A DNA stretch of 20,466 nucleotides from Patescibacteria group bacterium (GCA_020428615.1 JAGQMO010000023.1:1-20466), one strand, 5' to 3'; counted from the first letter of the stretch, positions 1 to 6,764 are shown. Notes: generated by a model from the sequence alone, not told the origin. Made by a program: numbers and translations.

Positions 1-833
1 ATTTCTTTCTCTAGTTTTACTGCCAACGTGCGACTCATACCATATTTGGTTTGTAGAGTATCTGCGCTATACCCACGCAATGATTTAATCAACACGATGT
101 TATCTGCTGCAAGTGCCTTGAGCACCTTCAGTGTAATTGAAGGAAGAATAGTAACCGGATACAGTTTCTTATCAGAAACAATCTTCATCAAATTAATATA
201 CTTCGGATAATCCCAACCCATGAGTTGTACATCTCGGTACGCAACATAATTAATTGCTGCATCCGTAAACTGAGTATTCGTTACCACCCATATATAGTAC
301 TCGCGAGTATCTCCCTCCTTGATCGCTCGTCTGCGTATATCATTTAAACGCGCATCAGCGTACATTACGGTGTTAATGTGTGTTTTCGCTTTAAAATCGT
401 TGCGATACTTAGCTTCAATAATATACACAACGTTTCCTTTTTCAGCCCAAATATCAATTTCATGCTCAACGCCTTCACCTGAAACGTATACGTTATTTTT
501 AACCGTGTAACCCATTTCCTGAAACAGCGCAGCAACATACTGTTCAAACAAAAACCCAGATGGGCCAAGTGCTCCGAGACCACGATCAAGCGCATAGAGT
601 GCGGCGATTTTTGGACTCAAATCACTGAGATAGCTCCGTGTCATGGTAAAAATTTTATCAGTAGACATTCCTGATTGAATGCTGTCTGAAACGATACTAC
701 AAACCTGTTCAGCAAGGTGCTCGGGTGCTCCAGTAACGAGAATTGATCCACATAATTTTTCAGGAACAAATAACTCTTTCTCACCTGTTCGCTTTAAAAT
801 TTTCTTCGGATGTTTTCGCGTTGAGTGTGCCAT
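1..833 (-). CDS. ATP-cone domain fused to restriction endonuclease-like nuclease (3' end outside window)
   Basis: The frame stays open from the ATG at 833 to the left edge, giving 277 residues without a stop. Residues about 9-85 look like an ATP-cone, the nucleotide-binding domain known from NrdR and ribonucleotide reductase (KILKRTGEKELF, later SGMSTDKIF). Residues about 90-205 look like a PD-(D/E)XK nuclease of the Mrr_cat type: FLFEQYVAALFQEMGY, then HEIDIWA (Asp127) and YIIEAKYRN (Glu140, Lys142). The C-terminal part is helical and incomplete. No methyltransferase or specificity subunit is nearby, so a classical restriction role is not supported; nucleotide-gated cleavage is inference. 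An extended -10 box lies 9 nt upstream of the ATG, and the gene diverges from the LOG-family gene. The domain calls are from motif reading only. Confidence 0.8.
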   Translation of the reverse strand, partial: MAHSTRKHPKKILKRTGEKELFVPEKLCGSILVTGAPEHLAEQVCSIVSDSIQSGMSTDKIFTMTRSYLSDLSPKIAALYALDRGLGALGPSGFLFEQYVAALFQEMGYTVKNNVYVSGEGVEHEIDIWAEKGNVVYIIEAKYRNDFKAKTHINTVMYADARLNDIRRRAIKEGDTREYYIWVVTNTQFTDAAINYVAYRDVQLMGWDYPKYINLMKIVSDKKLYPVTILPSITLKVLKALAADNIVLIKSLRGYSADTLQTKYGMSRTLAVKLEKE

Positions 834-842
834 TATGCAATT

Positions 843-851
843 ATTATATCA
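843..851 (-). promoter_or_regulatory. Extended -10 promoter of the ATP-cone nuclease gene
   Basis: Reads TGATATAAT on the minus strand, a perfect TGn extension plus consensus hexamer, ending 9 nt before the ATG at 833. The transcript would have almost no leader. No convincing -35 box is visible. Confidence 0.6.
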
Positions 852-921
852 GAAACAAACTATGCGACTATACATCAATAAATTGAAACAGATAAATGTA
901 AAGAGTTAGTATAAATATCTA

Positions 922-930
922 TGGTATAAT
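922..930 (+). promoter_or_regulatory. Extended -10 promoter of the LOG-family gene
   Basis: Reads TGGTATAAT, a perfect extended -10, with only 8 nt to the ATG at 939. Transcription should start at or within a few bases of the start codon, so the mRNA is probably leaderless. No Shine-Dalgarno sequence fits in this space. Confidence 0.65.
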
Positions 931-938
931 TCGGCAAT

Positions 939-1667
939 ATGAACGAGAACAAGAAGACTGAACGAAAAAATCTAGATGAAATAACGAATGTTTGTTTGGC
1001 AGCATACCCAGGCGATATTCCAAGTACCCGCATGTGTATTATTCAAGAAGAGTTCAAACAGGGGTTCGAATTCATGAAGCAGTATCCAAAATCTGTTACC
1101 ATATTTGGTTCTGCCCGTCTCTCTCCTGAAACAGACATGTACAAACGGGTCACTCTTCTTGCCGAGAAAATTGCAATGGCAGGATATGCAGTTGTGACAG
1201 GAGGTGGTCACGGTATTATGGCTGCAGCAAACAAAGGTGCAAATCTCGGTGGTGGACACTCTCTGGGAATCAATATTGAGCTCCCTTATGAGCAAGTTAT
1301 CAATGAGTACGTTACAGACTCAATCAGTTTTCATCATTTCTTCTCTCGAAAAGTCGCGTTGAGCTACTCAGCTGAAGCATACATTTACTGCCCTGGTGGA
1401 TTTGGCACACTCGATGAAATGTTTGAGATACTCACACTGAAGCAAACAGGAAAAATTCCGCCTGTACCATTAATTCTGTTTGGAACTGAATTTTGGAAAC
1501 CGTTTGATGAATTATTTAGAAAAGTATTATTAGTACCTGGACATGAAACCATTGAACCAAAAGATCTTGATTTATACACAATCACTGATAGTGAAGATGA
1601 AGTGATTGATATGATCACCTCTACACCAGTTCGGGAGGAAATTGTAGTAGATCACGCTAAAAAATAA
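939..1667 (+). CDS. LOG family protein (TIGR00730-type Rossmann fold, putative nucleotide phosphoribohydrolase)
   Basis: A 242-residue protein with the two hallmark motifs of the LOG (lysine decarboxylase-like) family: GGGHGIMAAANKGA at about 88-101 and PGGFGTLDE at 152-160. Characterised members cleave the N-glycosidic bond of nucleoside 5'-monophosphates, including cytokinin ribotides; the substrate here cannot be read from sequence. The roughly 45-residue N-terminal helical extension before the Rossmann core (SVTIFGSAR, 52-60) is typical of longer bacterial members. It is a single-gene unit with its own extended -10 promoter and a terminator shared with the convergent mscL gene. Confidence 0.88.
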   Translation: MNENKKTERKNLDEITNVCLAAYPGDIPSTRMCIIQEEFKQGFEFMKQYPKSVTIFGSARLSPETDMYKRVTLLAEKIAMAGYAVVTGGGHGIMAAANKGANLGGGHSLGINIELPYEQVINEYVTDSISFHHFFSRKVALSYSAEAYIYCPGGFGTLDEMFEILTLKQTGKIPPVPLILFGTEFWKPFDELFRKVLLVPGHETIEPKDLDLYTITDSEDEVIDMITSTPVREEIVVDHAKK

Positions 1668-1686
1668 AACCCCTTTGTGGGTTTTT
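1666..1686. terminator. Shared terminator between the LOG gene and mscL
   Basis: AAAACCC pairs with GGGTTTT around a 6-nt loop, with a T tract on one side and an A tract on the other, so it can serve both convergent genes. Confidence 0.7.
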
Positions 1687-2104
1687 AATTACGTCTGAGA
1701 CTATCGCGAATTTCCGTGAGGAGCTCAACTTCTGTGGGCCCTGTTGGTGCTTCTGGCGCGGGGTCATCTTCTTTTTTGAGTTTATTCATACCTTTCACAA
1801 GCATAAACAAAGCCCATGCAACAATGAGAAACGCGATAATCGCATTGATAAATGAGCCGTATGCAAGCACCGCTGCTCCTGCTTCGCGAGCTACGGAAAC
1901 AGATGTAAACGGTTCTCCTGTTCCTTTCAACACAATGAACAAATTTGAAAAATCAGGGATAGTAAAAATTCCCGAGATAACTGGCATAATAACATCATCA
2001 ACCAGAGATTTTACGATAGTTCCGAAAGCGCCACCGATAATAATACCAATGGCCATGTCCATCATATTTCCTTTCACAGCAAATTCTTTAAATTCTTTCA
2101 ACAT
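1685..2104 (-). CDS. mscL: Large-conductance mechanosensitive channel MscL
   Basis: A 139-residue protein, the usual MscL length. The N-terminus MLKEFKEFAVKGNMMDMAIG is the typical amphipathic helix leading into TM1 (about 15-43, containing GIIIGGAFGTIVKSLVDDVIMP). A periplasmic loop rich in hydrophobic and Gly residues follows, then TM2 (about 78-104, AYGSFINAIIAFLIVAW) and a charged C-terminal helix. The protein forms a homo-oligomeric pore that opens under membrane tension to release solutes during osmotic downshock. It stands alone, converging on the LOG-family gene. Confidence 0.95.
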   Translation of the reverse strand: MLKEFKEFAVKGNMMDMAIGIIIGGAFGTIVKSLVDDVIMPVISGIFTIPDFSNLFIVLKGTGEPFTSVSVAREAGAAVLAYGSFINAIIAFLIVAWALFMLVKGMNKLKKEDDPAPEAPTGPTEVELLTEIRDSLRRN

Positions 2105-2167
2105 ATTATTTATATATTATCTAATAGAACAATAAAAGTATAGCAAATTTTCTGTTTTACAAAACAA

Positions 2168-2186
2168 AAACCCTTGAAGAGGGTTT
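2168..2186 (-). terminator. Terminator of the DUF4383 gene
   Basis: On the minus strand AAACCCT, a 5-nt loop and AGGGTTT are followed by TTGTTTT, just downstream of the TAA at 2197. Confidence 0.75.
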
Positions 2187-2196
2187 AAGATCATGC

Positions 2197-2547
2197 TTAC
2201 TTTGATTTGCTGAATCCAATAGAGAGGAAGATCAAAGCAAGGACAACATGGAGAAGATTATCGGCAAGATTTACAGAGAACAATCCAATAACAGAACTTG
2301 ATGCGATTCCGATAACTGCAACGATTCCATAAATAATACCAAAGATTTTGCTAAAAGCGCGTGCGCCGCTTGCTCCACGTGCAGCAAATACCAGTGCGAG
2401 AACACCCGAGAGGAGGTGTACAATATTATGCATGGTATTCACTTCAAATATTCCAAGAAGGTATCCATTTGGCGCAAGAGCAGGCACGAAACCAAGAACT
2501 CCAACCACAATGAATAGCCATCCAAGTATTTTTACTGTTTTTGTCAT
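2197..2547 (-). CDS. Small four-helix membrane protein, DUF4383-like
   Basis: A 116-residue integral membrane protein with four predicted helices at about 7-27, 38-58, 64-86 and 93-112. The segment NTMHNIVHLLSGVLALVFA and the later NLADNLLHVVLALIFLSIGF repeat the pattern N-hh-H-h-h, characteristic of the DUF4383 family, which is common in Actinobacteria, Cyanobacteria and CPR genomes and has no assigned function. It is monocistronic, with an extended -10 promoter about 48 nt upstream and a terminator directly after it. Confidence 0.8.
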   Translation of the reverse strand: MTKTVKILGWLFIVVGVLGFVPALAPNGYLLGIFEVNTMHNIVHLLSGVLALVFAARGASGARAFSKIFGIIYGIVAVIGIASSSVIGLFSVNLADNLLHVVLALIFLSIGFSKSK

Positions 2548-2576
2548 ATGTTATTTTTTCGGTGTTAAAAGGTTAG

Positions 2577-2603
2577 GGTCATCTGACCATCTTTATTATA
2601 TCA
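2577..2603 (-). promoter_or_regulatory. Promoter and operator-like repeat of the DUF4383 gene
   Basis: TGATATAAT (2595-2603, minus strand) is an extended -10. Just downstream, GGTCA at 2577-2581 and TGACC at 2584-2588 form a 5-bp inverted repeat around the expected transcription start. This position would suit a repressor, but the repeat is short enough to be chance. Confidence 0.5.
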
Positions 2604-2661
2604 AAATTTCAACGAATACACCTAACAACTTTTCATTTTCAGTAAATTCGTTATGATACTC

Positions 2662-2686
2662 TGTGTTGTTGATAAAAAACAACACA
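2662..2686 (+). other. Perfect 9-bp hairpin before the tRNA-like repeat
   Basis: TGTGTTGTT (2662-2670) pairs perfectly with AACAACACA (2678-2686) around GATAAAA. There is no T tract after it, so it does not look like a terminator. A possible -10 (TATGAT, 2652-2657) precedes it. Confidence 0.5.
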
Positions 2687-2692
2687 TCCTAC

Positions 2693-2713
2693 TTGCCAGA
2701 TCGTCTAATGGTA
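2693..2713 (+). repeat. 21-nt direct repeat of the tRNA-Gln 5' end (copy 1)
   Basis: Identical to 2880-2900, with start-to-start distance 187 nt. It covers the 5' acceptor strand (TGCCAGA) and the D-arm start. Confidence 0.9.
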
Positions 2714-2879
2714 TGGAATGAAATACTACCTGCGTAGTATTTCATCCGATTCCGAGCATATGTGAGGAAATCATCGTTGTGAAGTTACTGAACAGATGAT
2801 AGGCTGGCTTCTGCTCAGAAGTCGGGGGAGTAAATAAGCACTCATCTTGTAAACTAAATACCAAGCAATACACATCATA
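2693..2879 (+). ncRNA. Putative structured RNA beginning with a duplicated tRNA-Gln 5' end
   Basis: Positions 2693-2713 are identical over 21 nt to 2880-2900, covering the base before and the first 20 nt of the intact tRNA-Gln. After this the sequences diverge completely and no anticodon arm, T arm or 3' acceptor strand follows. Instead there are several stems: 11 bp (2719-2729 with 2734-2744, loop CTGC), 6 bp (2770-2775 with 2795-2800), 7 bp with one wobble (2806-2812 with 2817-2823, loop GCTC) and 4 bp (2828-2831 with 2840-2843). No open reading frame of note is present. I cannot match it to 6S, SRP, RNase P, tmRNA or group I intron cores. It may be a structured RNA, or a remnant of a duplication or insertion at the tRNA. 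Confidence 0.4.
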
Positions 2880-2880
2880 T

Positions 2881-2951
2881 TGCCAGATCGTCTAATGGTA
2901 GGACCCCGGCTTCTGGCGCCGGTTATCTAGGTTCGAATCCTAGTCTGGCAG
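2881..2951 (+). tRNA. tRNA-Gln (anticodon CUG)
   Basis: A full cloverleaf can be drawn: acceptor TGCCAGA pairs with TCTGGCA, the D arm is short, the anticodon stem CCGGC/GCCGG encloses the loop TTCTGGC with CTG at positions 34-36, the variable loop is 4 nt, and the T arm is CTAGG-TTCGAAT-CCTAG. The discriminator is G, as in known glutamine tRNAs, and CCA is not encoded (GCAGA follows). G at position 37 is less common than A in this isoacceptor. A 13-bp terminator follows directly. Confidence 0.92.
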
Positions 2952-2956
2952 CAGAT

Positions 2957-2986
2957 AAAAACCACCTTATTTCTAAGGTGGTTTTT
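2957..2986. terminator. Bidirectional terminator after tRNA-Gln
   Basis: A perfect 13-bp stem (2957-2969 with 2974-2986) with loop TTTC, flanked by A and T tracts. It can end both the tRNA transcript and the convergent gene at 3003-3614. Confidence 0.85.
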
Positions 2987-3002
2987 AAAATTCATTTTTT
3001 AA

Positions 3003-3614
3003 TTAATTATGCATTCTTTTGAGCCAATTACTCTCTGCGTTTTTGTAAGAAATAACCATAGATAAACCATTGACCTCTAGTCTTGTTCCCCATAACGAAC
3101 ACCACTGTGGAAGTTCATGTTTGTGACGTAAATAATCTGAATAAGGAATTAAACCTTTTTCTTTTGTTCGCACTAAACTTTCTCTTACCACAATAAAATT
3201 AGACAAGTAACGAAAATCCTTATCAATAATACCTAAACAAGAAAATAGTTGTTTTGCCATTCTAATTGCAGAATCTGAAAAATTCTCTCCTTTCTGTATT
3301 TGATACCTAATTGAAAATTTTGTGTTATTTTTTTCAGCTTTTACACCGATAATCCCTTCATCAAAACACATGAGTTTTTCAACAATAAATTGACGTTCAG
3401 TAGTAGGGCTTATGGAGACTCTCCAAATATCCAAGGTAATGAGCCCTTCTCGTTGACCATTTTCATCAAGAGATGTTATTTGTAAATTATCAATAGTATG
3501 AAAGTAATTCTTACTTTCATCTTTCCAATCCTTAACTCGTATATTAGTTTGCGGTTTGGTAATGGGGGAATTTTCCCATACAATAGTTGTTCGGTTCCAA
3601 ATTTTTAAACCCAT
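3003..3614 (-). CDS. Hypothetical protein, AT-rich orphan
   Basis: A 203-residue soluble protein that I do not recognise. It has no signal peptide, membrane segment or clear motif. It starts MGLKIWNRTTIVWENS, is mixed alpha/beta in pattern and contains charged stretches (KDWKDESKNYF, EKNNTKFSIRYQIQKGENF). The coding sequence is visibly richer in A+T than its neighbours and sits directly beside a tRNA gene, both of which fit recent acquisition. Two short inverted repeats lie over its likely promoter (3633-3674). Confidence 0.65.
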   Translation of the reverse strand: MGLKIWNRTTIVWENSPITKPQTNIRVKDWKDESKNYFHTIDNLQITSLDENGQREGLITLDIWRVSISPTTERQFIVEKLMCFDEGIIGVKAEKNNTKFSIRYQIQKGENFSDSAIRMAKQLFSCLGIIDKDFRYLSNFIVVRESLVRTKEKGLIPYSDYLRHKHELPQWCSLWGTRLEVNGLSMVISYKNAESNWLKRMHN

Positions 3615-3632
3615 AATTAAAACGGTATTTGA

Positions 3633-3674
3633 CTTATTTTTATAAGAAATAAGCGTTCAGTATTGAAGACTGAA
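3633..3674 (-). promoter_or_regulatory. Two adjacent inverted repeats over the orphan gene's promoter
   Basis: CTTATTT (3633-3639) and AAATAAG (3647-3653) are separated by 7 nt and enclose TATAAA on the minus strand. TTCAGT (3656-3661) and ACTGAA (3669-3674) form a second repeat, also with a 7-nt spacer. The equal geometry suggests operator sites; AT-richness makes chance possible. Confidence 0.35.
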
Positions 3675-3742
3675 ACTTTTTTGTTAATAAATGATTTACT
3701 ATTTATTATTCATTTTTATTCAAATTAATCAATATCTCAACT

Positions 3743-3769
3743 AAAAACCAATCATAATGACTGGTTTTT
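3743..3769 (-). terminator. Terminator of the secreted repeat-protein gene
   Basis: AAAAACCA (3743-3750) pairs with TGGTTTTT (3762-3769), just downstream of the minus-strand gene that ends at 3785. Confidence 0.65.
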
Positions 3770-3784
3770 AAACTATGAAAAATG

Positions 3785-4279
3785 TTATGAATTATGTTGT
3801 GGACGTTCCGGAAGATCAATTCCCCACTCTTCGAGTTGGTCATGAATTTCCTCATGAGATGCTCCGTCTTCGTGCATACCTTTCAGTGTTTCTTTCTGCT
3901 CGTCAGAGAGTTCTGAGAAGAATGGTGGTTCTGGTCGTTCAATACCCCATTCGTCGAGTTGAGCCTGGATTGCTTCGCGATCAGCACCACTCTCGCGAAG
4001 TTCTTTCAAGGTATCTTTTTGATCATCGGTGAGTTGACTCATGATGTGTCGAAATGCTCGCGGGTGTTTGTGCATTGGCATCTCGATACCCCATTCGTCG
4101 AGTTGATCTTTGATATCTGTTCGTGTGGCACCGTCAGCGCGCATTTCAGCGATAGTTGCTCGCTGTGCATCCGTCAACGGTGAATGGTCGCCTGAAAATG
4201 CGTACGCCTGAAGTGCACTGAGACCAAGAATGCCGACGAGTGCAATGGGTACAATAATGTTTTTTGCGTGTATGTTCAT
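3785..4279 (-). CDS. Secreted protein with three tandem 34-residue repeats
   Basis: A 164-residue protein with a signal peptide (hydrophobic 7-27, probable cleavage after AYA) followed by three copies of one unit at 35-68, 83-116 and 124-157. The shared pattern is L-[TS]-D-x-Q-[RK]-x-T-[IL]-x-x-[ML]-x-x-x-G-A, then x-x-x-x-I-x-x-Q-L-[DE]-E-W-G-I-x-x-P: a helix, a Gly-Ala turn, a second helix and a W-G-I cap. The linkers are rich in His, Pro and Met. At DNA level a 20-nt block recurs at 3943-3962 and 4087-4106, so the repeats are recent duplications. It lies 57 nt downstream of a sigma/anti-sigma pair. The helical, acidic extracytoplasmic character recalls Spy/CpxP-like stress proteins, but the repeat differs and function is unknown. 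Confidence 0.8.
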   Translation of the reverse strand: MNIHAKNIIVPIALVGILGLSALQAYAFSGDHSPLTDAQRATIAEMRADGATRTDIKDQLDEWGIEMPMHKHPRAFRHIMSQLTDDQKDTLKELRESGADREAIQAQLDEWGIERPEPPFFSELSDEQKETLKGMHEDGASHEEIHDQLEEWGIDLPERPQHNS

Positions 4280-4290
4280 ACGTTATATTA

Positions 4291-4303
4291 GATAATGATT
4301 ATA
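4291..4303 (-). promoter_or_regulatory. Promoter with Fur-box-like palindrome before the secreted repeat protein
   Basis: GATAAT-G-ATTATA resembles the central part of a classical Fur box (GATAAT-n-ATTATC) and overlaps a consensus TATAAT read on the minus strand (4298-4303). The start codon is 18 nt further on. AT-rich promoters often resemble Fur boxes, so this is weak. Confidence 0.35.
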
Positions 4304-4336
4304 TGGATAATACTATCAGCCAAGGGTGCGCGAGCC

Positions 4337-5161
4337 TTACTGACACTCATTACTACGTACGATCTCTGATTTTGTTTCAAAAAATTTAATGAACGTTTCG
4401 CGAGGATTTAATTGCATCGCAGGTGATCCATCACGAAGTGGGCGACGCGGAGGTTGCCACGTTGTACGAAGTGGTGGTCGCTCTGGCCCACCGCGGAGTA
4501 CCCACGGTGCAATACTACACGCATGGAACATGTCATCACCAGTAGCATAGCCAACGAGACGAATTTCGTTGTATACGTCGAGCGCACGTCGATCAGTAAC
4601 CAGAACTTCATCAAGACTAATAACGTACTCATCACCGTCAAAGACGGTTAAAGACAAAGTATCACCTTCAGGCTCGTATGCAGTAATTGTTCCTGCAAGG
4701 AGTCCACTCGCTGGATCAACCCAAAATTCTTCAATAGTTGCAATACCGCCAATTAATCGAGCACCTCTTGGGAATGTGCGTTCAAATCGTTCGTGTAATC
4801 GAACTGAGAAAAATACAACACCGAGAATAAAACTGAGCGCGAGTATACCAGCGATGTACTTCCACGTTTGTCTACGATACGCATTTTTTGTTTGCTTGAC
4901 CTGGTAGATCGCAAGACCAATAAATATAGCCAGGGCGATACCGGTAACAAGAATAAATAGTGGTGCACGGTGTGGTGGCAACATACCGAAGTTACCAACC
5001 TGAAATACCAGTAAGGCAACGAGGAAACTCGCAATGAAACAGGAGGTCACGATACCAAGCCATATGAATGTTTGCTTCAGCACGAAATACCAACGTGGTA
5101 ACGGGGTTACCTGTCGTTCATTGATGATATCAAGTATTCGTTTTTGCGTATCCTTAGTCAT
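4337..5161 (-). CDS. Putative anti-sigma factor, membrane protein
   Basis: A 274-residue protein whose ATG lies inside the last codons of the upstream sigma gene (shared ATGACTAA), so the two are translationally coupled. An N-terminal cytosolic segment of about 27 residues is followed by three predicted helices (about 28-52, 66-87, 101-118) and an extracytoplasmic domain of about 150 residues with a beta-rich stretch (TLSLTVFDGDEYVISLDEVLVTDRRAL) and a Pro/Arg-rich tail. No ZAS zinc motif (HxxxCxxC) is visible, so the anti-sigma role rests on gene order and topology. The part resembling DUF5666-type beta folds (GTITAYEPEGDTLSL) is a possible ligand-sensing domain. Confidence 0.65.
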   Translation of the reverse strand: MTKDTQKRILDIINERQVTPLPRWYFVLKQTFIWLGIVTSCFIASFLVALLVFQVGNFGMLPPHRAPLFILVTGIALAIFIGLAIYQVKQTKNAYRRQTWKYIAGILALSFILGVVFFSVRLHERFERTFPRGARLIGGIATIEEFWVDPASGLLAGTITAYEPEGDTLSLTVFDGDEYVISLDEVLVTDRRALDVYNEIRLVGYATGDDMFHACSIAPWVLRGGPERPPLRTTWQPPRRPLRDGSPAMQLNPRETFIKFFETKSEIVRSNECQ

Positions 5162-5747
5162 GGTTATGTTGATTATTGCTGTACCAGCTTTTGAGCTCTT
5201 GTTTTGCCCGCCTCAATAGTGTGCTGATGGTTGGCACCGGTTTTTTCAAAATATCGCTCATTTCCTGGTACGATTTTTCTTCAAAGTATTGGAGCATTAA
5301 GACTTCTCGTGAGATAGGCTTCAAGGCATTGAGTCCTTTAAGTAGTACATGTTTATTTTCCTGTAATTCCAAATCTTTCAGAAAATGTTCATACGATTCA
5401 ATTTGATCAAAAAGTGTGTCATCAGTATCAATGTAACCACGATCACGTTGGTGCTGTGAACGACGAGACCAATCAATGACTTCATTACGAGTAATACGAT
5501 ATATCCATGAATTAAACGATAGACTTTCATCAAATGCGTTCATGTTGGTGTAGACTTTCAGGAACACGTTCTGCAGAATGTCTTGTCTATCTTCATCCGT
5601 GACATTCGTAATACGCCGTATGTACCGATTGAGTTTTGATTCATAGCGTTCAATCAGAATACCAAAAACAACATTGTCAGTCCGCGACCGAACAATGAGT
5701 TCTTCATCAGTGTAGGTATGGGTTGTCGCCTGATTGTCCATAGTCAC
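5154..5747 (-). CDS. ECF-type RNA polymerase sigma factor
   Basis: A 197-residue group 4 sigma factor. Region 2 spans about 27-97 (FGILIERYESKLNRYIRRIT, then DILQNVFLKVYTN and FNSWIYRITRNEVIDWSRR, the core-binding and -10 recognition helices). Region 4 spans about 137-188 (LKPISREVLMLQYFEEKSYQEMSDIL, then the helix-turn-helix TISTLLRRAKQELKSW). Regions 1.1 and 3 are absent, as expected for this group. The frame starts at GTG (5747), with an alternative ATG two codons later. TGTTAGAAT (5754-5762) is an extended -10 ending 6 nt before GTG, so the mRNA may be leaderless. It is coupled to the downstream putative anti-sigma gene and probably directs envelope-related genes. Confidence 0.9.
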   Translation of the reverse strand: MTMDNQATTHTYTDEELIVRSRTDNVVFGILIERYESKLNRYIRRITNVTDEDRQDILQNVFLKVYTNMNAFDESLSFNSWIYRITRNEVIDWSRRSQHQRDRGYIDTDDTLFDQIESYEHFLKDLELQENKHVLLKGLNALKPISREVLMLQYFEEKSYQEMSDILKKPVPTISTLLRRAKQELKSWYSNNQHNHD

Positions 5748-5753
5748 GGGATA

Positions 5754-5762
5754 ATTCTAACA
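5754..5762 (-). promoter_or_regulatory. Extended -10 box of the sigma factor gene
   Basis: TGTTAGAAT on the minus strand, 6 nt before the GTG start. The predicted +1 falls on the G of GTG. Confidence 0.45.
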
Positions 5763-5815
5763 TGATCACCCTCTCCTCGTTACTACGCACGAACCATGTT
5801 TTTGTTTCAACATAA

Positions 5816-5838
5816 AAACCACCGAGAACGGGTGATTT
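5816..5838 (-). terminator. Terminator after ftsX
   Basis: On the minus strand AAATCACC pairs with GGTGGTTT (one wobble) around a 7-nt loop and is followed by TTATGTT. It overlaps the ftsX stop codon. Confidence 0.6.
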
Positions 5839-6760
5839 AAATCTTCAGATATTTGCGTGTTGCAATGTAGCTAGACACAACACCAATAATCATTCCAGTC
5901 GCAAGGAGCACAACCACTATTGGAATCGCATTGATGAGATAGTAGTTGAAAATATCCATTCCACCAAAGAACGTCTTGGTATAAACACCTACCCAATGGG
6001 TCATCGGATACAACACAATCATGGTAAGGAGAGCTGCCGAGATACCATAGAGCGCGCCCATGACAATGAACGGACCACGCGTGTAACGATGTTCTGCCCC
6101 AACGAGACGTTTGATGATGATTTCTTTTTTGGAGGCAAAAATAGCAATACGCATGGTCGAGAGAACAACCAACAAAGCAACAATACCAAAGACAATAATA
6201 ACAGCATACGCAACTAACCGTACTGCATCACTAAACTGATTCAATCGATCAATGAGCGACTTGTTATCATAGTAATTGATACGTTCAACAAATTCAGAAT
6301 TAGTAACAACTGGTTCAGATTCAATAGCCGCAACTACGGCTTCATATTGCGTGGATTCATACGCACGAATATTCAACGATGCACCAAGCGGATTATCTCC
6401 GAGTTCCTCAAGCGAGCGATTGATTAAATCATCATCTTTATGACGCTCAACAAAATCAATAAATGCTTGCTCTCGAGATACATACTGAACATCACGAACT
6501 TCTGGAATAATTTGAATGCGTTCTTGGAGAGTTAAGATTTCAGACTCAGGAACATCAGGGAAAAAGTAAATATTGATGTCTACACGATCCTGCAACTGAC
6601 GAAGTGAGAATCCAAGTACTGCATTCAAAAAGAGCAGTGCAGCAATCATCATGAGTGACATCGTCATAACAACCACTGTTGAAAAAGAAACGAGTTTGTT
6701 TCGCCAAAAATTAATGAGTCCTTCTCGAATAATACGTTGTAAATCTAATCGTAGTGACAT
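5837..6760 (-). CDS. ftsX: Cell division protein FtsX, permease subunit
   Basis: A 307-residue protein with the FtsX layout: a cytosolic N-terminus, TM1 at about 24-50, a large extracytoplasmic domain (about 52-178, with DINIYFFPDVPESEI), then three helices at about 180-205, 228-251 and 276-300. The cytosolic segment ASKKEIIIKRLVGAEHRYTRGPF (209-231) matches the family's E-I-x-I-x-x-L-V-G-A signature that contacts FtsE. With FtsE it forms a complex that activates peptidoglycan hydrolases at the division site or sidewall. It starts 4 nt after ftsE ends. Confidence 0.93.
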   Translation of the reverse strand: MSLRLDLQRIIREGLINFWRNKLVSFSTVVVMTMSLMMIAALLFLNAVLGFSLRQLQDRVDINIYFFPDVPESEILTLQERIQIIPEVRDVQYVSREQAFIDFVERHKDDDLINRSLEELGDNPLGASLNIRAYESTQYEAVVAAIESEPVVTNSEFVERINYYDNKSLIDRLNQFSDAVRLVAYAVIIVFGIVALLVVLSTMRIAIFASKKEIIIKRLVGAEHRYTRGPFIVMGALYGISAALLTMIVLYPMTHWVGVYTKTFFGGMDIFNYYLINAIPIVVVLLATGMIIGVVSSYIATRKYLKI

Positions 6761-6764
6761 AATA

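Noticed and set aside
831..840. Possible Fur half-site (ATTATGCAA) at the nuclease start
   Set aside because: A single half-site without the partner arm; the region is AT-rich, so chance is likely. A similar lone ATGCAAACTA occurs near 9825.
2694..2765. A second complete tRNA gene
   Set aside because: Only the 5' acceptor strand and D-arm start match; no anticodon loop, T arm or 3' acceptor strand follows.
2693..2951. One tRNA-Gln interrupted by a group I intron
   Set aside because: The downstream copy is complete by itself, and no P3/P7 core or exon junction in the anticodon loop can be drawn.
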